The notes: a model not told the origin generated them from the letters alone. A stretch of DNA of 33,754 nt from Bacteroidales bacterium (GCA_018056955.1 JAGPEQ010000010.1:26695-60448), one strand, 5' to 3'. Shown: positions 23,139-31,942, numbered from the stretch's first letter. Program-made: numbers and translations.

Positions 23139-23967
23139 TTTCCGTTCTCCAATTAATGATGCACTGTTCAACAAGTGTCTCGTAATGGGCCGAGATATCT
23201 CTTACCAAATCAGGTATTTCGTGGTAAATGTGATTGTCAATCTGCTTAACCGGTAAAACACTGGGAGAGGTGCCCGTGATAAAGCATCCGGTGGTTTGCT
23301 TAATTTCATTAGCCCCAAGACTCCTAAAGTTAATGTTGATTTGCAGGGTGTTGCATATTTCAATCACCTTTTGACGCGTTATTCCACCAAGCACTTTGCT
23401 ATTGGGGGCAGTAATTAGTTCATTATCTTTAATAAAAAAGACGTTTGATCGACTCCCCTCAGTGATAAAGCCATCGTGGTCAACCAGAAGAACCTCGTAG
23501 CACCGGTGTGTTTCTAAAATTTCGTTGGCAATGGCCCTAATGGCTTTGTTCTCAAACTTAACAGTTGGGTTATGCCTTTCGGCATTGAGGGTTTCAAGGC
23601 GAACCCCCGTGCTTATCTCATCGGCGGTTGGGTAGCGCGATGGTATAAAGTATATCAATAGGGTAGCTCCGTTTTCATTGGAATAATACATCAACCTAAA
23701 ATTTCTCTGATCAACCGGGTTTGCTTTAAGTAGTTCCCTAATTCCAAGGGTGATCTCATCAAGATTTATATTATAGCCCATCATCTGGGCAGAGTACATA
23801 AAACGGTTTAGGTGATCGTTCAGAAATATTGGAGTGGAGTTTTTTACACGAATTACTTCGTAAATAATATTTTCACCCTCGGTTAGGGCGACGGAAAACT
23901 TATTGAGGGGTAATATTTTTCCGTTATAAAAGAAAAAACTTTGTTGATTATCGGGAGGAAAATTCAT
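23113..23967 (-). CDS. Class IV PLP aminotransferase
   Basis: A 284-residue fold-type IV PLP enzyme, a group including branched-chain and D-amino-acid transaminases and aminodeoxychorismate lyase. Seen: LTEGENIIYEVIRV near the N-terminus (28-41), Arg91 in NFRLMYY, probable PLP Lys137 (NPTVKFENK), Glu170 in GFITEGSRSNVFF (166-178), and LGGITRQKVIEI. The sequence does not decide between transaminase and lyase. The omega-amidase overlaps its 3' end and favours an amino-donor role. A TATTTTTG box (complement of 23985-23992) lies 18 nt upstream of the ATG at 23967. Confidence 0.88.
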   Translation of the reverse strand: MNFPPDNQQSFFFYNGKILPLNKFSVALTEGENIIYEVIRVKNSTPIFLNDHLNRFMYSAQMMGYNINLDEITLGIRELLKANPVDQRNFRLMYYSNENGATLLIYFIPSRYPTADEISTGVRLETLNAERHNPTVKFENKAIRAIANEILETHRCYEVLLVDHDGFITEGSRSNVFFIKDNELITAPNSKVLGGITRQKVIEICNTLQININFRSLGANEIKQTTGCFITGTSPSVLPVKQIDNHIYHEIPDLVRDISAHYETLVEQCIINWRTENEDSSNSK

Positions 23968-23984
23968 GCCATAAAGGTTTCCAG

Positions 23985-23992
23985 CAAAAATA
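23985..23992 (-). promoter_or_regulatory. Putative promoter (TATTTTTG) of the aminotransferase-amidase pair
   Basis: Exact -7 match on the - strand; TTG (complement of 24015-24017) lies 22 nt upstream as a possible -33 element. Confidence 0.6.
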
Positions 23993-24050
23993 GCACAAGC
24001 TATTTTTTTTAAAGCAATATCCTAATCAAATGTGGGTTTTGGTTTTAAAC

Positions 24051-25199
24051 TTACTGTTCCCTTGATGTATAAATGTCTAATATATTGTTGATTAGGGGTA
24101 AATAAAAATTGTTGAAGAAAGCATTCCTTGGTGAGTTTAGGTGAAGAATAGAGTTTAGCGTTTTCCCCCCTTTCAGCTTTGATGTGGCTATGCTAACGCT
24201 GTTTTCGGCAAAATCGCCTGCAAAGTAGTAGCAGAACTTATCGGAATACCCTTTCACCACAGCTGGGAACTGGTTTGTTAGGCCAAACGATTTTAATTTT
24301 TCCTCGCCTGCTGGGGTTGTTTCCAGCTTAAAAGTGGCATGTACCTCTGAACCGATTCCAGCCATGATAATATCGAACCATCCGTAAAATTCAGTTTCTT
24401 TTGAATTGTTTTGCCATTGAGGCATGGTAGGTTCGGCAATGAGTTTAACTCTGGGGTTTAGAAGGTCAGAGCCTTCCTCAAGCACATCAATTAACCCATC
24501 GTTGCTAATCAGGATAATGCCTGAGCCTTTACTTGGCCAAGGTTTCTGGTGTTGTTTCTCGTATAGCTTAACCATCCATTCGGCTGGTCCCTTACCGTTG
24601 TTAATTGCCCCAAGATTTGGACAATATTTACCAGCCCAACCAGTCCAGCTTACATTGAAAAGTTCTTCGGTTTTGGTTCGGATAAGTGCATTTGTGGGGG
24701 AGCTAAACATGTTGTACTCGCCAATAATAAGCTTATTGAGTTCCTTCATCCGTTTGAGGAGCAAGTAGTCGTTCTGGTTTAGACCTCCGTAAACCTTTGA
24801 TGTGTTTGGGGCTTTGGTTTCGGTTTTATACCACTCGTAGGAGTAAACTCCATAGCAGTCGGTATAGTAGGCGGCATCGTAAACGGCAGCATAGGCATCT
24901 ACCTCGTTCAGTCGAATCGATTTTATATCGAATAGTTGCTGATTTAAGTCGATGGGGAAAAAGCCCCAGTAATCCGATTTATGGTTGTACGATTTGCCAT
25001 CGGGGCCCACAATCCGAAAGTGGTTGAGCAGCCAGACAAGCGATTTGTGCTCAATTCTATCGGTTTGGGTTACTGTTTTGTCAAGTATATATATGTTGAG
25101 TGGCTTTGACTTCTGAAAGTACCAGGCTAGGTGAAGCGCAATAACAATACCAATGATACATGCAATAGCAATTCCAAGGTAAGTGGCAATCTTTTTCAT
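24051..25199 (-). CDS. Membrane-anchored protein of unknown function
   Basis: This 382-residue protein has one N-terminal transmembrane helix (about 7-28) and a large presumably periplasmic domain. The domain opens with a strand LNIYILDKTV (34-43) and continues with KSLVWLLNHFRI and WGFFPIDL. It has aromatic-rich stretches (AAYYTDCYGVYSYEWY, GEYNMF, WTGWAGKYC) and a hydrophobic ISNDGLIDVL strand. The order of strands loosely recalls a class-I glutamine-amidotransferase-like fold, but I see no clear Cys-His-Glu triad. I do not recognise the family. It is a single gene, bordered on one side by the aminotransferase and on the other by the repeat island. Confidence 0.75.
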   Translation of the reverse strand: MKKIATYLGIAIACIIGIVIALHLAWYFQKSKPLNIYILDKTVTQTDRIEHKSLVWLLNHFRIVGPDGKSYNHKSDYWGFFPIDLNQQLFDIKSIRLNEVDAYAAVYDAAYYTDCYGVYSYEWYKTETKAPNTSKVYGGLNQNDYLLLKRMKELNKLIIGEYNMFSSPTNALIRTKTEELFNVSWTGWAGKYCPNLGAINNGKGPAEWMVKLYEKQHQKPWPSKGSGIILISNDGLIDVLEEGSDLLNPRVKLIAEPTMPQWQNNSKETEFYGWFDIIMAGIGSEVHATFKLETTPAGEEKLKSFGLTNQFPAVVKGYSDKFCYYFAGDFAENSVSIATSKLKGGKTLNSILHLNSPRNAFFNNFYLPLINNILDIYTSREQ

Positions 25200-25904
25200 T
25201 GCAATTAGGTTTCTAAAACTTGTTTAGCCTTGGCAAATTACAAAAAAATGAAAAAGATTACAAGTGAAGGGGATAAATTCGTGAAACGTGAATCGTTAAC
25301 CGTTAACCGTGAACCGTTAAAAGTTAAACGTGAAAAGTTAAAAGTTAAAAGCTTGGCTTTAAGTGGGAATGAGTCGGAATACTCGGAATGAGTCGGAATA
25401 CTCGGAATGAGTCGGAATACTCGGAATATGATGGAGTTAGATGAAGTTAGATGAAGTTAGAGGTAGTTTGAGTTCGTGAAAAGTTAAAAGTTAAAAGGTT
25501 AACGCATGGCTTTAAGTGGGAATGGTTCGGAATGAGTCGGAATGCTCGGAAAGAGTCGGAATGAGTCGGAATACCCGGAATGTTTCGTAATAGACACTCT
25601 TTTACATACAACCGTCAACCGTCAACCGTCAACCATCAACCGTCAACTGTCTACCCAATTAGTTTCACAGTGTTACACGGAGTTTAACACAGTGTTACAA
25701 AGTGAAAATCCATCATATCTGCGGAATCAGTGTTCAATTTCCAAACACAAAACACAAAACACAAAGCACTAAATACTAAAAACATCAACCGTCAACCATC
25801 AACCGTCAACCATCAACTGTCAACTATCAACCATCAACCATCAACTTAATTATTGGCTTGAGCCTTTTGGGATTCAGCCAGGAGATGATTTGATGGCATA
25901 TTTA
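25200..25904. repeat. Non-coding island of short tandem repeats
   Basis: About 700 bp without a credible gene. Several repeat families are nested. Heptamers of the CCGTTAA/AGTTAAA type occupy 25290-25350 and return at 25477-25500. A 19-mer, GGAATGAGTCGGAATACTC, is repeated three times exactly at 25366-25422, with degenerate copies at 25519-25580. GATGAAGTTA units lie at 25432-25462. CCGTCAA/CCATCAA heptamers occur at 25610-25650 and again at 25784-25845. An AAACACA run lies at 25741-25775. A block containing GTGAAAAGTTAAAAGTTAAAA and GGCTTTAAGTGGGAATG appears twice, about 145 bp apart. There are no spacers, no cas genes and no transposase. Confidence 0.85.
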
Positions 25905-26213
25905 CTAAAAGATTTTTACCACTAAAACCCTTGCAGTGTTTGTTGATTTATTGGTAAGTGAACGACTTTCGTTAATCTCAACAAACGTAGCTGAATTTGG
26001 GGTAAGTAAAGCCGATTCGTTATTTACGGTGAGTTCAAGTTCCCCATCAAGTAGGTAGAATACAACGCCAAATGGGTTGGCGTGTGCAGGTATTACCTCG
26101 CCTGGTTTTAACGTTAGGTGAACTATTTCCACTTTAGAACTTGAAAACATTATACGCCCGTCCAAATTGAATGGAACCTTTGGCGCGCTTTGTAGGGTTT
26201 CGGGTTTAATCAT
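25905..26213 (-). CDS. Small single-domain cupin protein
   Basis: A 102-residue protein forming a single double-stranded beta-helix. The first cupin motif is represented by KPGEVIPAHANPFGVVFYLLDGELEL (about 37-62, shown by its ends): His44 is present, but the usual second His and Glu are not in canonical places. The second motif has little metal-ligand character. It may therefore bind a small ligand without metal or act structurally. It is the last gene of the nitrite-reduction cluster, 12 bp after ccsA on the same strand. A sensor or stability role in that pathway is possible but unproven. Confidence 0.8.
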   Translation of the reverse strand: MIKPETLQSAPKVPFNLDGRIMFSSSKVEIVHLTLKPGEVIPAHANPFGVVFYLLDGELELTVNNESALLTPNSATFVEINESRSLTNKSTNTARVLVVKIF

Positions 26214-26225
26214 TTTTTCAATTAT

Positions 26226-27011
26226 TTAACCGCCATATACATGTATACTTTGACTTGCAGAGGGCAAGTATTTTATTCCCAGCCAGGTAATTAGCAGAAC
26301 CCCCAGTGCAACAATCATTAAACGAGCCAGTAGCTTGCGTTTGGTGGGCAAGTACCGGTGAATATGAATAACTAAAAGATAGAAGAACCAGGTAATTAAT
26401 GCCCAAACCTCCTTTGGGTCCCATGCCCAGTAGTCACCCCATGCAAACTTAGCCCAGTAAGCGCCTAGGAGCATTCCCAGCGTTAAAAGCGCAAACCCGG
26501 GATATACTAGCCGCATTTGCTGCTGGAGTTCATCGTGAACTGAACCTTTTGAAAATGATGTCCAAGCCACTGAAAGGCTTGCTGATGCAAGAACTGCATA
26601 GGCTAGCATATACGAAACCACATGTGGTATAAACCAGGGGCTTTGAAGAGCAGGCATAAGAAACCTACCCTGATATTCTGGATGAATGATATCAACAACC
26701 AGAAAAACCGAGGCCATGATTAGGCCTATGGTTAGAATGTTTTTACTGCGATATGCTTTAAATACGCTTAGGCTAACAAGGCTTACCAAGAAAGAGTACC
26801 ATATTCTAGTCTCAGCCATGGTTCGCATGGGCGGACGTTTAATATCGAACCAGTATAAGATAATAAATACCCCCAGAAGAGCACTGGCTGTAACACCAGA
26901 ATACCATAAAATGAGTTTACCTTTTGCGGATTCTTTGTGGTTAAAGTAAACAGAAACTAACCAAAGTAATATCACAGTCAGAGCAACGGGAACAAAATAA
27001 TTCCAAACCAT
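26226..27011 (-). CDS. ccsA: Cytochrome c assembly protein CcsA/ResC-like
   Basis: An inner-membrane haem-handling protein of 261 residues with about eight transmembrane helices. The tryptophan-rich signature is WAKFAWGDYWAWDPKEVW (186-203), the WWD-type haem site; likely axial histidines are His130 and His216 or His218. With ResB it forms the system II haem ligase, which delivers haem and attaches it to CxxCH motifs of periplasmic cytochromes. It starts 4 bp after the resB stop. Its place just behind nrfHA suggests it matures these cytochromes, including the special CxxCK haem of NrfA. It is shorter than fused CcsBA proteins because ResB is encoded separately. Confidence 0.92.
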   Translation of the reverse strand: MVWNYFVPVALTVILLWLVSVYFNHKESAKGKLILWYSGVTASALLGVFIILYWFDIKRPPMRTMAETRIWYSFLVSLVSLSVFKAYRSKNILTIGLIMASVFLVVDIIHPEYQGRFLMPALQSPWFIPHVVSYMLAYAVLASASLSVAWTSFSKGSVHDELQQQMRLVYPGFALLTLGMLLGAYWAKFAWGDYWAWDPKEVWALITWFFYLLVIHIHRYLPTKRKLLARLMIVALGVLLITWLGIKYLPSASQSIHVYGG

Positions 27012-27015
27012 TTGT

Positions 27016-28233
27016 TTACTTCTTTGAATCGTTAATTAAAACCAAGCCTAATCCACCCAGGAGCATCATGGCAAATCCTATGTATATCAGTGGTAACCAT
27101 GGGTCGTAGATTACCTTAAAGGAGCTGTAGGTTGAGTCTGGGCCAGCCAGATTATCGTATGAATACTGGTAAATCCACCAACCATCAACCCTAAAGGGTT
27201 TGTTTACCTCAATAAGGCATTGGTTTACTGAGCTTGATTTTTTTGAATAGATTTTGGCGTGTGAACCAAAGTATTTTGCCTCGGCAGGTAAAAGTCTTAG
27301 CTCTCTGCCATCGGGAAGTGGAAGGGTCTTTTCGGCTGTAACATGGGTAAGGCTCGAGATCCAGCCCATTGTAACGGTTTGCCCATTCGAGTCAAATACT
27401 TGTATCATTGCCGCTGGCCCGGTAAAGGGAACACCCCGCGCATCAATGAAGGTTGTATCGGTTGCAAATGCCTTGGGTAAGTATTGCATAACCTGAATGG
27501 TTAGGTTATCAATTTTAATGCTTGGGTTACTGTTTAGGTCGTATTCCGATTCTGGGAAGAATGTCTTACTACCCATTAAAGCCAATCGAGGTTGGTAGAA
27601 TTGTGCTTCAAACTTTTGTAGTTCAATTGCTATTGGCAATTCAATTACACTACCGTTCTTGTCTGTTCCGTACCATGCAATTTCATTCTGGTTAACCTGA
27701 ACGGTTGCCTCAATCTTATCGGAACTTCCTACTAAACCTGCCGATAAGCAAACCCAAAGCCCGGCATGGTTAAGGGTGAAAATTATGTTTTTTAGGGTAA
27801 TTGGAAATACACGGTTTACAACAGCCGCCCCTAAGGTTATTAGCATAAAAATTAAAGGGAATAAAAACAACCAGGAACCCAGTAGGTTAAATAATGCCCC
27901 GGGTATTCCCATACCATGTCCTATCTGTGGGATAATTCCCATTAGAATAATTGAGAAGAGAAATAATGAAATTGATGGAATAGCTGACTTAACCGAGGCA
28001 AGCCAGTTGAAAAATTTCGATTTTGGGAAAATGATTTTTAAGAGGATTAAAAGGCTAAGAATTGTAACTAAAACGATAGCATTGGTTGGGAAACCTAGTT
28101 TAGGAAATAGCGATAGAGGGACAAATAGTTCCAAAAAGAAAGCTAGTACCCATAACCCAACGGACACAATAAAACCCTCTAAAAAACCCCAAGGCCATAG
28201 CCAAAGGGGTTTCTTTTTAAATTGATTGCCCAT
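27016..28233 (-). CDS. resB: Cytochrome c biogenesis protein ResB/Ccs1-like
   Basis: This 405-residue inner-membrane partner of CcsA has four or five N-terminal transmembrane helices (about 15-38, 47-68, 84-105, 117-142, 150-170), a large periplasmic domain (about 172-375) and a final helix (about 380-400). Landmarks are LNHAGLWVC (His in a helix, about 154-162), the ResB-type NKPFRVDGWWIYQYSYD near 350-366, and a short basic N-terminus. System II ResB receives apocytochrome and shares haem binding with CcsA. The gene sits 11 bp after nrfA and 4 bp before ccsA on one strand, so it is very likely co-transcribed with both. Confidence 0.9.
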   Translation of the reverse strand: MGNQFKKKPLWLWPWGFLEGFIVSVGLWVLAFFLELFVPLSLFPKLGFPTNAIVLVTILSLLILLKIIFPKSKFFNWLASVKSAIPSISLFLFSIILMGIIPQIGHGMGIPGALFNLLGSWLFLFPLIFMLITLGAAVVNRVFPITLKNIIFTLNHAGLWVCLSAGLVGSSDKIEATVQVNQNEIAWYGTDKNGSVIELPIAIELQKFEAQFYQPRLALMGSKTFFPESEYDLNSNPSIKIDNLTIQVMQYLPKAFATDTTFIDARGVPFTGPAAMIQVFDSNGQTVTMGWISSLTHVTAEKTLPLPDGRELRLLPAEAKYFGSHAKIYSKKSSSVNQCLIEVNKPFRVDGWWIYQYSYDNLAGPDSTYSSFKVIYDPWLPLIYIGFAMMLLGGLGLVLINDSKK

Positions 28234-28244
28234 GATTTTGATTG

Positions 28245-29756
28245 CTACATTATTCTTTCAGGCAAAGGCATGTTCTGTTCACGCTCTTTTGCTAATTGTA
28301 ACCACTTGGGAAGCACATTTTTCTTCCATTCTTCTTTCTCGCCCTTAAGTTTTTTCAGATCAATTCCCACATAGGCTTGAGCTTTTTCCTTTGATGAAAG
28401 GTCTGGCATGGGAACAGGCTCATTGTGTCCTAACGTTGCAAGTACCCTGGAGAGCTGTAAGCGCGCTTCTGAGGCTTTCTCTATTCCATCGGCAATTATT
28501 CGCATACTCTCAAGAGGAGCATGGAACGATGCTCCATGGCTTGCGGCTACAAAATCCCAACGCCACTGTGCTTGTCTGATAAGTTTCAATACTGGCTCCA
28601 TCATTTTTTCATTGGCGCCATTGTCCCATGCGAATTTTGCTTCTATATGTGCCTTTACCAATAAGTCTTCCAGTACAATTTTTTGGGTATATACTCTGTC
28701 CTGCCTATCGTAAACGTTCTTAATGAGTTCTTCCTTGGTTTGTTTATGACAAACCATACATGAGGCCTCCATGTTGTTCAGGGGGCTTTGAACCTTATGG
28801 TCGGTAATTTTCTGGCTACCTTCTGTAACGTATGGCATATGACAATCGGCACATGAAACCCCGCGCTGGTAGTGAATGGAATGTTGGAAAAGCTCAAAAT
28901 CGGGGTGCTGAGCCTTTATGATTGGAGTTTTGCTTAAGGGGTGAATCCAGTCGGCAAATGCGTATTCGTCGTAGTACTTCTCAATGTCATCAACGTTAAG
29001 CCCTTTATCCCAAGGGAAGGTTACATATTTACCATCGCCCTTAAAGTAGTACTCCACATGGCACTGGGCGCACACCATGGTGCGCATTTTATTTAGCGGC
29101 AACAACTCAACGTTACTACCCATACGCTCATAAGCTTCTTTTAATGGGATTTGGAACAGGCGTAGAGTCATATCGCTTGGATTGTGGCAGTTTGCACAAC
29201 CAATAGGGTTTACAATTTCCGAGAGCATAGCCGACCACTTTGTTTTGTAGAAATCGGCTGGCGACATTTTAGCCATAACCCTTGCAACATCGGGGCTCTT
29301 GCAAGCCCAGCAACTTGAATTTTGAGGGCCCTCATTCTCATTGGCAGGTGTGCCAGTGCGTAACGTATTATGAACATCCGCCACTGAGTATACATGACCT
29401 CGGGCCTGATTAAAATCTTTTGAAAAGGCATAGCCGGCAAAGAGTATTACCAGTCTTGGGTCTTCGTCAAGTAAATCGCGAAAAGCGCTTCCGCCATATT
29501 TTGACCGGAAAAGGGTATCGGACATCTGGGAGTAGGTTTGATACTCTCGCGGAAATGCCATACCCCATGCCTCGTTTCGGGGCTCAAACTCATCGATCTT
29601 ATACCTTGGAGTATTCATTAGGTTTGCTTCTGTTCGTCGCTGAACAATGCTGGCTGCCAGTAAACCAAGAACAAAAACAACAATCATTGTTCCCAGAAAT
29701 AATGCCCATCCAATCCATGGATTCTTGGCAATTTTTTCACTTAACGGAGTTTTCAT
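28245..29756 (-). CDS. nrfA: Ammonia-forming cytochrome c nitrite reductase, pentahaem
   Basis: A periplasmic enzyme that reduces nitrite to ammonium with six electrons (it can also reduce NO). 503 residues. The N-terminal helix (about 14-37) looks like a membrane anchor or signal. The five haem motifs are C149WACK153 (active-site haem with Lys as the ligand), C187ANCH191, C229AQCH233, C302ADCH306 and C333MVCH337. The likely catalytic set is Arg133, Tyr236 or Tyr237 and His284 (KAQHPD). The CxxCK first motif and total length are typical for NrfA. nrfH lies 19 bp upstream; resB and ccsA follow. Anaerobic respiratory ammonification or nitrite/NO detoxification is the expected role. Confidence 0.98.
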   Translation of the reverse strand: MKTPLSEKIAKNPWIGWALFLGTMIVVFVLGLLAASIVQRRTEANLMNTPRYKIDEFEPRNEAWGMAFPREYQTYSQMSDTLFRSKYGGSAFRDLLDEDPRLVILFAGYAFSKDFNQARGHVYSVADVHNTLRTGTPANENEGPQNSSCWACKSPDVARVMAKMSPADFYKTKWSAMLSEIVNPIGCANCHNPSDMTLRLFQIPLKEAYERMGSNVELLPLNKMRTMVCAQCHVEYYFKGDGKYVTFPWDKGLNVDDIEKYYDEYAFADWIHPLSKTPIIKAQHPDFELFQHSIHYQRGVSCADCHMPYVTEGSQKITDHKVQSPLNNMEASCMVCHKQTKEELIKNVYDRQDRVYTQKIVLEDLLVKAHIEAKFAWDNGANEKMMEPVLKLIRQAQWRWDFVAASHGASFHAPLESMRIIADGIEKASEARLQLSRVLATLGHNEPVPMPDLSSKEKAQAYVGIDLKKLKGEKEEWKKNVLPKWLQLAKEREQNMPLPERIM

Positions 29757-29775
29757 GTTGGTATAGGTTTAATAT

Positions 29776-30363
29776 CTATTTAATCAGTTTCTTTAACCAG
29801 TTAGGGGTGTCAGTTTTAGGCACTGGTGCAGTGCCATATGGTGTTGCGGAAAGGCTTTTTACTGTGCCATGGGGTACATCACGGTGACAATCCCAGCAAC
29901 GTTTCCCATTTCCGGCAAGAATTGCATCTAAATCGACATTGGCTTTAACCATGGCTGTGAGGTTTCCATGGCAGCGTATGCAGTTTTCCTGAACCACTCT
30001 TTGCCCAGGCTTATGCATGTAAATGGTTTGGGGGTAAGTGTTTAGTGTAAAGATGGTGGCATGCCGCAAACCATCGTTTGCTTTAAAGTAATACTTACGG
30101 ACGATGTTGTCGTGGGGTACGTGACAATCGTTGCAGGTGGCGTGTTCCCTATGCGATGAGTGGTGCCAGGTAACATATTGCGTCCTCATGATATGGCAAT
30201 TGACGCACGTTGCAGGGTCGTCGGACACATACGACCATGCCCTGGAGGTATAAAAAACAAACAATCCTGTTCCAGTAAAAATTCCCGCCAATATAATTAC
30301 TGGTACTCGCCAGTTTGGTGGGGGTTGAAAACGTTTTAGTATCTGTTTAGCCCAGTCAAACAT
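29776..30363 (-). CDS. nrfH: NrfH tetrahaem quinol dehydrogenase
   Basis: 195 residues of the NapC/NirT family: a membrane-anchored quinol oxidase that feeds electrons to NrfA. One transmembrane helix (about 20-39) is followed by four haem motifs: C53VNCH57, C77NDCH81, C128IRCH132 and C156WDCH160. It is slightly longer than many NrfH proteins, with a C-terminal tail after residue 165 (PHGTVKS...). It precedes nrfA by 19 bp. A TAAATTTG promoter box (complement of 30377-30384) sits 13 nt before its start, so nrfHA may be driven separately from the upstream genes. Confidence 0.97.
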   Translation of the reverse strand: MFDWAKQILKRFQPPPNWRVPVIILAGIFTGTGLFVFYTSRAWSYVSDDPATCVNCHIMRTQYVTWHHSSHREHATCNDCHVPHDNIVRKYYFKANDGLRHATIFTLNTYPQTIYMHKPGQRVVQENCIRCHGNLTAMVKANVDLDAILAGNGKRCWDCHRDVPHGTVKSLSATPYGTAPVPKTDTPNWLKKLIK

Positions 30364-30376
30364 ATTGATGTTTTTT

Positions 30377-30384
30377 CAAATTTA
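30377..30384 (-). promoter_or_regulatory. Putative nrfH promoter (TAAATTTG)
   Basis: Exact -7 match on the - strand with ATTG (TTG = complement of 30405-30407) 20 nt upstream, near-ideal spacing. It lies in the 40-bp gap after the PepSY-type gene, so nrfHA can be transcribed apart from upstream genes. No clear Crp/HcpR palindrome was identified. Confidence 0.65.
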
Positions 30385-30403
30385 GGTAATAAGAAGCTTA
30401 GAA

Positions 30404-31909
30404 TCAATTTAAATATTTGCGCTTATACCACATCATAAAGCCCGATAGTACTACTACCACAAGGAAAATGCCTGTTAATGGAACCACCAGTATGTAAAAG
30501 TCGCCAAGCATAAAGCTGAAAATTCGACCGGTATGGATTTCCTGAGCCAGATTCCACAGCGGGAATTTGAAAGCATCAGCAACTGTTGATGGCATTGGAA
30601 TAGCAGGCTCTGAATGATGTAAAGCAACCATCCCTTTATCGTAATCGAATATGTATTCTAACCCTGAAATATGAGCGTATCCCGATACTACATTCTCGCC
30701 TAATGGTTTTCGTAGGCCGTTTTCTCTTCTATGCAGGTTGCCTGTTATGTAGTTGAAGGTTTCTCCCGTGTCGGGGTTCCAGCGGAATAATCCGCTAAAG
30801 CTTCCCACCAGGTAAAACACGCTGTCTAGAGGCTCAAGAACATTGATACCCATTACGCTAACTGGTGGCTGATTGGGAAATTTGGTTAAGGGCTCTGAGA
30901 AGTCAGTGCAATGGTAAATTCCATCGGACGTTGCCAGGATGAACTTTTTTCTAGCTGAGTCAAATCTTATATCGCGAAGTTTATCGTTCCAGTAGTAGCT
31001 GTTAGAAACCTTTTGGTTGTTAAGCACTATTTGACTATTGGCAATGGTTAGCAGGAAAGGAGGACGCAGGAAAGTTCCTGTTAGGCCCGATATTACCAAT
31101 AGCAATGTAGCCAGTGCTCCTACCTTTAAGTGCCATTTATAAGAGAAACGGGTGGTGCGTTTTAGTTTATGGAACCTGAATTGCTCATGGTACCTTTTGA
31201 TTATTTTGGGGGATAAAAAGTAGATAATACCTGTTATGCTTAAGAAAATCATGACTAAAGCAACCAAATCGGCTAATAATCGTCCGGGAATTCCAAAAAT
31301 CTCGCCGCTATGAATATTCCAAAAAAGCCGGAAGGTTGATATTTCCTTTTTGGAACCTAGAGGGGCTTTCAAATCGATTGGCGTAAACTGCAGGGTTTGT
31401 GCCGATGAATAATAAATTGAATTACGTGTTGTAATGTATATACTTGATTCGACCACCTCAATTGAGGTGCAGAATTCATCGCTTTGGGGTAGGTGCAACT
31501 TTACCCAATGATTTTCCCCTTTGCCAAGCCAGTACAAACCGAAACGGGTGGCAGCAAGTATCCCGTTTGGGGTTACTTCAAGGTCAAAAATCTTTCTGTA
31601 ATCGCTCCCTTCCGGGATACCATCCATTAAGGGCTTCCAATTTTCAAAATTGCTTTTGGTAAGCCAAATCCCAACTCCCCCATAAAGGATGATAGAATCA
31701 GAGTTAATGGTTCTTGCTCCTTTTACCGATGCCAGGTTCCAGTTTTTTAACTGGTAGTTCTTAGGTAAATACTTACGGTTGATATCGATATGGGCAATGG
31801 TTTGCCGGTGATTCATCAAAACTCCCGAAATGGCAAAAAGCAAAAAAAACAATGTAAATACTAAAGCGGGCCATTTGTGGTACTTCCGCAGAGTACTATA
31901 AAAACTCAT
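30404..31909 (-). CDS. PepSY-type membrane protein with propeller-like periplasmic inserts
   Basis: 501 residues. Four transmembrane segments (about 14-34, 210-232, 262-282, 468-493) resemble the PepSY-associated family, which includes haem-bearing iron-reductase/uptake proteins. Histidines at the membrane edges (H11, H34, H200, H260, H459) are candidate haem ligands. The two periplasmic segments (about 35-205 and 283-460) replace the usual compact PepSY domain. They carry repeated short strand units such as GGVGIWLTKSNFENW, NGILAATRFGLYWLG, SSIYITTRNSIYYS and KFILATSDGIYHC, reminiscent of beta-propeller blades. It lies between the DUF1858 protein and nrfH on the same strand. A role in electron transfer to or signal sensing for nitrite reduction is inference. 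Confidence 0.8.
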   Translation of the reverse strand: MSFYSTLRKYHKWPALVFTLFFLLFAISGVLMNHRQTIAHIDINRKYLPKNYQLKNWNLASVKGARTINSDSIILYGGVGIWLTKSNFENWKPLMDGIPEGSDYRKIFDLEVTPNGILAATRFGLYWLGKGENHWVKLHLPQSDEFCTSIEVVESSIYITTRNSIYYSSAQTLQFTPIDLKAPLGSKKEISTFRLFWNIHSGEIFGIPGRLLADLVALVMIFLSITGIIYFLSPKIIKRYHEQFRFHKLKRTTRFSYKWHLKVGALATLLLVISGLTGTFLRPPFLLTIANSQIVLNNQKVSNSYYWNDKLRDIRFDSARKKFILATSDGIYHCTDFSEPLTKFPNQPPVSVMGINVLEPLDSVFYLVGSFSGLFRWNPDTGETFNYITGNLHRRENGLRKPLGENVVSGYAHISGLEYIFDYDKGMVALHHSEPAIPMPSTVADAFKFPLWNLAQEIHTGRIFSFMLGDFYILVVPLTGIFLVVVVLSGFMMWYKRKYLN

Positions 31910-31942
31910 AATAGCAAAAGGCTTTTTCTTTCAGAAAATTGT

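Noticed and set aside
25600-25850. CRISPR array
   Set aside because: Units are 7 bp and directly adjacent, with no spacers of constant length and no cas genes.
29420-29887. 155-codon open frame on the + strand
   Set aside because: It is antisense to nrfA and nrfH, whose haem motifs fix the coding strand.
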